A stretch of DNA of 64,000 nt. Source: Pyrenula massariospora. Its lineage: Eukaryota; Ascomycota; Eurotiomycetes; Pyrenulales; Pyrenulaceae. Both the position numbers and the translations under genes were made by a program. The notes under the pieces are model-generated. The model had not been told where the DNA came from. It was given only the letters and a program-made list of their open reading frames with translations, and searched no databases. Where the stretch lies: assembly GCA_021030905.1 (NCBI GenBank), contig JAGFMI010000012.1, forward strand, positions 992,001 to 1,056,000, written 5' to 3'. This document shows, one piece after another, positions 58,796-64,000 of the stretch (position 1 is the stretch's first letter; every line of letters begins with the position of its first letter).

Positions 58796-60490
58796 ATGGC
58801 ATTTCTTCGACCTCTGAGAGCTATTGCACGAAATTGTTGGCCCGCATTTCCATGGCATAGCAAACACAGACCGAGTTCTTTCCAGTCTCTACCAGTTTCT
58901 CTTGAACAACCTGCTCCTAATGTTTCGGTTGTAGGACACACAAGGGATCCTTTCCTTCGTGATATAGTTGAAACTTTCTACGGACTGCCGCGAATACTGA
59001 GGTGCAAACGGAATGTCGAGCGTTTCTCTTTGATATTCGGCGAGGACGGGAAGCCTCCAGATCGGGCGTGGACATTTTTCTTTCCCGCAGGAGAGAACGT
59101 TGAAGAGGTCTTGATCAGGTGCTCATTCGACATATGGATCGCCATAGGTGTGAAACTCGGTCACCCACACAATCTAGCATTTCAAACCTTTATTTTGGGT
59201 CTTCTAAAGAAGCGCTGTCTCCGGAATGAGTATGAAGAAATATATAGCATCTGGCTGGACAGGAATCATCCCAAATGGCTTTCAGACACCACTCGGAAGG
59301 AGATTGAAGCATCATACATACCTACGATTACACCGACTCATAATGGAAATCGTGAATTGCTCGGAGAAAGGTTTCAACAAGAAGGGCAGCCACAGGTTGA
59401 AATGGGGATGCATTTTGAAACTGATCCAGCCTGGTTTCTTCCGCCTAAAGAACGCGGGGCTTGGAGAGAGATGTTAGAGGAAGCAATAAAGCGGAAAAAC
59501 GCGGGAGATCCAAACCTATCCCCATATGAAATTCATTGGTTAAGAGCCCAACGCAGACGAGGTTTTCGATTGGATGAATTCGCGATGATTTTGCAGAGAA
59601 CCAGACATGGTCTTGAAGAGAGCCTGTGGAAACAACGGGACGAAATCTTCGACGCAAATCATACCCATGGGCCACAAGAAGTGCCGATCGCAATTCGACA
59701 GCGGGTGTTTTACACGCGTTTATTAGATATCTTGCACGGCCTGTCCAGATCTAGCATGACCAATGATTGGAGGAATGCACTGTCGGAGAAGCCAGATTGG
59801 TACTGGCTTTCACGTATTTCGGAGAATATGTCGGCGAATATGAAGGGAATCCTTGGAAGTCTACAACCACCCACCTTCGTCGATCTTGAGCGTCTTCCAC
59901 CAGTTGAAACAACGGAAGCTGGCGTTTATGCTAGGTTGGCGACATCACGCTTTCGGCTCCAAGCATCCACAGATCGGTTTTTGTACATTGGCTCGGCCGC
60001 CAGATTGAAAGGCGGGCTTCGCCGCCGAGTCTCTGAACACCTCAAGCTGAAGTCCCGACTTGACCAAGATATCCGAACATTCGATCTCAACGGCCCCGGT
60101 CATTTCGTAACACTCATGTCTATGACGCATCAGAGCGCCAGAGATGAAGATGTGATGGATATACGGCGTATAGTCACGTTAGCTGAAGCTATTTTGACCG
60201 TCTGGCTCGGTGCACTACAACCGCCGTTATCTGGATCACCGATCATTCAACTCCAGAAAGATCTGTGCCCATGGGATTTGGAGAGTCTGGACTATACCCC
60301 CTGGTCTTTACGTAACCCATTGGCGCAGGCCTTTCCCAAGCCTCAGAGCTTGAGGTCGAGTCCCCAATCTTTGAAGCTGAGTATCGCCGACGAGTTCGTT
60401 GACAAACTCTATTGGGAGAAATTGGGGAACAGATTATTGGCTCAGGACAACGTCATGATATCTCGACAAACCAATGAGTCTCTCCCCTGA
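58796..60490 (+). CDS. GIY-YIG-domain protein of unknown function
   Basis: This 564-residue, single-exon protein has an in-frame TAA six codons before the ATG, which supports the start. Residues about 370-475 carry a GIY-YIG nuclease-type core: GVY at 376-378, YIGSA at 397-401, the arginine-rich helix GGLRRRVSEHL, and a candidate metal-binding glutamate, E464, in TLAEAILTVWLGAL. In known family members the first two strands, the helix Arg and the Glu cut DNA. The first 370 residues have no domain I recognise; they are helical and Trp/Arg-rich. The sequence has host-like codon use and no adjacent transposon ends. It could be a host nuclease, a domesticated homing-type nuclease, or a non-catalytic relative. 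The N-terminus is basic with RNCWPAFPWHSKHRPSS and could be a mitochondrial presequence (inference). Confidence 0.78.
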   Translation: MAFLRPLRAIARNCWPAFPWHSKHRPSSFQSLPVSLEQPAPNVSVVGHTRDPFLRDIVETFYGLPRILRCKRNVERFSLIFGEDGKPPDRAWTFFFPAGENVEEVLIRCSFDIWIAIGVKLGHPHNLAFQTFILGLLKKRCLRNEYEEIYSIWLDRNHPKWLSDTTRKEIEASYIPTITPTHNGNRELLGERFQQEGQPQVEMGMHFETDPAWFLPPKERGAWREMLEEAIKRKNAGDPNLSPYEIHWLRAQRRRGFRLDEFAMILQRTRHGLEESLWKQRDEIFDANHTHGPQEVPIAIRQRVFYTRLLDILHGLSRSSMTNDWRNALSEKPDWYWLSRISENMSANMKGILGSLQPPTFVDLERLPPVETTEAGVYARLATSRFRLQASTDRFLYIGSAARLKGGLRRRVSEHLKLKSRLDQDIRTFDLNGPGHFVTLMSMTHQSARDEDVMDIRRIVTLAEAILTVWLGALQPPLSGSPIIQLQKDLCPWDLESLDYTPWSLRNPLAQAFPKPQSLRSSPQSLKLSIADEFVDKLYWEKLGNRLLAQDNVMISRQTNESLP

Positions 60491-60734
60491 TTCAGGAGCG
60501 TTGATTTGAAATTGAGTGTTAAGGTGTCCAACGTTTGATGTGCTTGTTGAGGAATCAAAACGAATTACCCCTTCAGTATTAGCGCGCCACTGTCTCTATG
60601 ATATCATCAACGATTTGGAATTTCGAGACTGCGCCGCAGAGAATTCTAATACCCAAAAGCTCAGTCATCACCTCGGTGTCTCTCGTACAAACATCTTCTC
60701 ACATCCTCACATAACCTCAGAACTCCAATTCTCA

Positions 60735-60740
60735 TATAAA
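60735..60740 (+). promoter_or_regulatory. TATA box-like hexamer just before the MsrB long-form ATG
   Basis: TATAAA ends 5 bp upstream of the ATG at 60746. If it sets transcription about 30 bp or more downstream, the transcript would begin inside the presequence coding part and use a later ATG. Confidence 0.35.
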
Positions 60741-60745
60741 AACCC

Positions 60746-61449
60746 ATGCGCTTCCCCTCCATTCCAACCCTCCTCCGGACATTCTACGCCTTCACAAACA
60801 CCACAACCAGACCCCTCCACTCAACCATCTCCCAAGGAACTCTCCACGCATTTTCTCGCTCACCTGCCCTCTTCCTCCGCACATCGATGCCCACAATCCC
60901 CCTCCTCAGCTCCCTCTTCAGCTCCTCCCCCTCCTCCAAAATGTCCCACGAATACCCCGACAAGCGCACCGACGACGAGTGGCGCGCCGTCCTTACACCT
61001 GGTACGTTCCCCTCCCTCCTCCCACCTCCAAAACCCCCCAAAATAAGCCACACATGCTAACATCCCAACCCCGGCACACAGAACAGTTCCGCGTCCTCCG
61101 CCAATCCTCCACCGAAGCCCCCTTCACCGGCGCCTACAACGCCCACCACCCCACCGCCGGCACCTACCACTGCGCCGCCTGCAACACCCCCCTCTACACC
61201 GCGAACCAGAAATTCAAGTCCGGCTGCGGCTGGCCGGCGTACTTCGACAGCATCCCGGGGGCGGTGACGAGACATGAGGACCGCACGCTGGGGATGAGCA
61301 GGACGGAGATTGTGTGCAGTAATTGCGGGGGGCATTTGGGGCATGTGTTTAAGGGGGAGGGGTATGATACGCCGACGGATGAGAGGCATTGTGTTAATAG
61401 TGTGAGTTTGAGGTTTGGGGAGGGGGAGAAGAAGGAGAGTAAGGCGTGA
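60746..61449 (+). CDS. msrB: Peptide methionine-R-sulfoxide reductase MsrB
   Basis: The protein has 207 residues. Exons are 60746..61001 and 61082..61449; the 80-nt phase-1 intron runs from GTACGT to CACAG. It reduces methionine-R-sulfoxide in proteins using thioredoxin. The signatures are C116-x2-C119 and C164-x2-C167 (zinc), FKSGCGWPAYF (130-140), and the catalytic Cys189 in RHCVNS. The first 65 residues are Ser/Thr/Arg-rich and acid-free, as in a mitochondrial presequence. In-frame ATGs at 60887 and 60941 would give cytosolic forms, and the latter starts exactly at the conserved MSHEYPDKRTDDEW. A TATAAA box ends only 5 bp before the first ATG, so the long start may often be skipped. Confidence 0.93.
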
Positions 61450-62016
61450 GGGAGTAGGGAGGGGGATGGACGATGTGTTTTGATATTTTGACGAGAGAAG
61501 AGTTAACCAAGCATATTATATTTTGTTACTATGACGGAATTCGGTGCTTCGATGCATGGTAGACAAGAACAAGAGCATTTCCCGAATAAACATCCTTTTA
61601 CAGTCATAGGCATCGGCTCAACAAAGCTCATCCTCGTCAAGGGGCGCGCACTGAGCTAATACAAACACCACACCTGAGCCTAAAACAGGCTTCGAAGGGA
61701 CCGGTACTCGTCCTATGATTGTCCACTTCTTCACAACAGACTCAAAAAACTGGCAGCCTCTCCTCTCGCACGTTCATGCATGTCGGGTTGGGAGCTATAG
61801 CCGTCTGAGTCGGGACGGGAGTGATGCATTAGTGGCGTTGTACCGCATGGGATGATCGGGACGACTTAATCGAACTGACCTATGAATGATTCTAGTCGAA
61901 GCAATAGAGATGTGGAAGGAGCTCCTGTCTTTCTCCCCCCTGCCTTGGACGTACGGCCTAGATCCGTAATGCGTGACCGCTACAACGTGAAAACAACTGC
62001 GTCCGTCCGGCGCTTC
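61450..62016. other. Convergent intergenic region
   Basis: This 0.57 kb stretch holds the 3' ends of the MsrB gene (+) and the aspzincin-like gene (-). No other feature. Confidence 0.5.
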
Positions 62017-63410
62017 TTATCCCGATAGAAGTAGATCCGGCTCAGAAACGTATTTGCCGTAGTCGGATCCCGTGTTGGTCATCCAGATATCCATGCCGAC
62101 TACTCTGTTGAAGTAGTCGTCTGATCCCCGATGATCAGCCTCACAGTCTGTGCAGGGGTGCGAAAAGAAACAACTCACATTCAGCGTACCACGCATATCT
62201 ATCAGACACTGCGTGAGCCAGGTGTTTCTTAATCTTCGGGCTTGAACGATTGAACGTACCCATAAGACAAATCCTTGTAATTACCCCCATAGTTCTGGCT
62301 CGCCGCGTTCTGCGAGAGCTTGTAGAAGAACCTCAACTCCGGGTTGTTGTACGCCATGTCCGTGCCGCCGATCCAGGGGAGCTCGGTCCATTTGGCGAGG
62401 AGCGTCATTGCTGGAGGTTTATGCCCATGTGAGTTTTTGCGGGTAGTTAGGAATGAATCGTGGGGCTCACCGTCCGTCTGGTGGAAGAAATCCGGCTTGC
62501 CATTCCGACGCGAGCTGATTCTCCTGACGTAATCCCAGTAGTACATTGGGAGGCCCAAGGCTGGCATGTCGTTGGAGGATTGAGCTTCGGCTGCCTTTTT
62601 TGCGTCGTCTATGTTGTGAGAGACCCTGTCAGTAGGTAGCACATTTAGGAAATAGGTGTCATCACGGGACTTTGCCTATGCTTGAAACAATTTGTAGGCA
62701 GGTATGCTCTTCAAGTTTTGCGTGTCTTACCGAAACGGACAAGGTCCGTGAAGAAATGGTCACAAAAGTTGATCCAATTCTTCATCATCCATGGCGAGAA
62801 CGGAGTATTTTCATCGCAGCCCCAGTCCGGGGTGCTGGCACACGAGAGATGCAAAGCCTCTTCCTTAGGACGAGACTCGGAGTTGATTTTGTTGTTCACG
62901 TTAACCCAGACCCTTGATATGCGGTCGACATCTTCGGGGAGAAGGTCCATCTTAAAGATTTGAATATATCTATAGATCATTGAGAAGGAGGTGGATACCG
63001 GGGGAACGGATGTCTGACGCTGGGTCTTCCATAATATCCGATATTGGACATGCATCTGGTTCGTTGAATAATGCTTGGACATTCGATATCCTTAGCCCTG
63101 CATAAAATGCCAGTTCCAGCCCACCGCTCCAAGCGCGTGTGATAAGATCTTTTTTGAAAGGTCGTTGGTCCGGCTTTTTCTTCCCGGGTGGTCGACCGAC
63201 TCTGTCTGAGCAGGTGTCGTCCCACGTGACAGCTCTTAGGTTCATAGGCCAAAGTTGTCGCGGCTTGAGAGCCTACAGTCCGACTGATATTCAACACAGG
63301 CACTTCAATATTGAAGAACATCGCGTAGCCCTTACCTGACCATCTGCGTAGTATAGCAGGATTGCCGAATATGTTGCGATAAACAATAAAAATCCTCGGG
63401 TTCCGAGCAT
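62017..63410 (-). CDS. Secreted aspzincin (M35)-like protein with lost HExxH motif
   Basis: The protein has 326 residues in seven exons: 63336..63410, 63019..63272, 62731..62969, 62471..62608, 62260..62410, 62179..62198 and 62017..62120. The signal peptide is residues 1-24 (FLLFIATYSAILLYYA). Family landmarks follow in order: WDDTCSD near the mature start, ELAFYAG, the helix before LHLSC, the INFCDHFF segment, TLLAKWTELPWIGGTDMAY, and YAWYAEYDYF. In active aspzincins the TLL block reads HExxH then GTxD; here residues 241-245 are AKWTE, so both zinc histidines and the catalytic Glu are gone, while D253 of GTD remains. It is therefore probably a non-catalytic relative. Exon 6 is only 20 nt. The GTCAGA donor of intron 2 is the weakest junction. 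No paralogue is in the window. Confidence 0.78.
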
Positions 63411-64000
63411 TATACGCTAAGGGTAGGGAAAGCTACATCAAGGGAATTACGAGGATTGACAAAAGGAAAATGAAAGCATCAGGATCGATGAAGGGAGTGA
63501 GAGTAGCATCGCCCTAAATTAGCAGGTACGTTGAGAGCCCAACGTGCCAAATCTCGAATGATAACAATAAGAATGTATCCTTGATAGAAAGAACTTAAAG
63601 CTGGAAATTCCAACCAGAGTAGCACTGTTCGGTGTAGACAACGTCGGGGTGGAGAGTAACGAAAGGGCAAGCCATAGCAGCACAAGCATGCGACCTCGAG
63701 CAGACACTCGCGTCAAACTTTCATTTTCAGTAAGAGGCAGTTGATGATCGTTGGTAGTGCTCTGTTGGACCAAAGCAGAGAAAGTGTGTTCTTCCGCCAA
63801 CAGCCCCACGGAAGATCCAGCGCGGGCCGGAACCGGTACCGTAGGACCCATTCCACAAAAGGTCAAAAGACCAATCGCAAGACCCTTGCGAATGCACAAG
63901 AAGAGATTCCCCTTGGAAACGAGAGGTCAATAAATATTTTGGTCAACCTATGACCCTTCATACGAGTGGAGGAGCATCATGCCTCGCTAAAAATATGTGG
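63411..64000. other. Right end of window, no supported gene
   Basis: A minus-strand frame (63519-63899) lacks an ATG at its start. It reads PTVPVPARAGSSVGLLAEEHTF and then a hydrophobic stretch, and could be an exon of a gene running off the window, but I cannot support a model. Confidence 0.3.

Noticed and set aside
1-64000. tRNA, rRNA or CRISPR arrays
   Set aside because: No T-loop consensus with matching arms, no rRNA core sequence and no regularly spaced repeats were seen by eye. A tRNA scan could still find a weak candidate.

Overview
The window looks like chromosomal DNA from a filamentous ascomycete (Pezizomycotina). The evidence is short introns (46-125 nt) with CTAAC/CTGAC-type branch sites, two Zn2Cys6 regulators, a HET-domain protein, secreted and GPI-anchored fungal wall proteins, and a 14.7 kb AT-rich block with the C-to-T/G-to-A signature of repeat-induced point mutation (RIP). 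Exon structures were worked out by eye: every join keeps frame, and each total length is a multiple of three. I cannot name the species.

Left arm (1-11.6 kb): the 3' part of the proteasome lid gene RPN7, a one-exon alanine aminotransferase, a GFA-type zinc protein, an unrecognised 252-residue protein, and three BTB/POZ genes on the minus strand. A fourth BTB gene lies beyond the AT-rich block near 31 kb. All four share one phase-2 intron at the same codon, just before the LL-x2-G core of the BTB domain. One of them ends in a nucleoporin-like FG-repeat tail made of six exact-length 13-residue units.

AT-rich block (about 11,673-26,378): it holds no gene and is bounded by 115-bp direct repeats. 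Inside lies a fossil Ty3/Gypsy chromovirus (16,943-23,249) with 181-bp LTRs and a 5-bp target duplication. The LTRs differ only by transitions. The outer 5' part of the left LTR has stayed GC-rich.

Right arm (26.4-64 kb): a HET protein next to the block, the fourth BTB gene, two large Zn2Cys6 transcription factors, then a dense run of housekeeping and surface genes. These are a succinate dehydrogenase assembly factor (SDHAF3/ACN9), an Sft1-type Golgi SNARE, an Age2-type ArfGAP, a glycosylated membrane protein, an orthodox aquaporin, a Kre9/Knh1-like GPI wall protein, a CUE-Smr protein (Cue2-like), a secreted Cys-rich repeat protein, a GIY-YIG-domain protein, a methionine-R-sulfoxide reductase, and a seven-exon secreted aspzincin-like protein whose HExxH zinc motif is replaced.

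Functional themes are vesicle traffic at the Golgi (SFT1, AGE2), mitochondrial and redox upkeep (SDHAF3, MsrB), protein and RNA quality control (RPN7, CUE2-like), and self/non-self or accessory functions around the RIP block (HET, BTB family). No single operon-like or clustered pathway is evident. The most unusual items are the BTB family with its FG-tailed member, the probable pseudoprotease, the GIY-YIG protein and the repeat-bounded RIP block.
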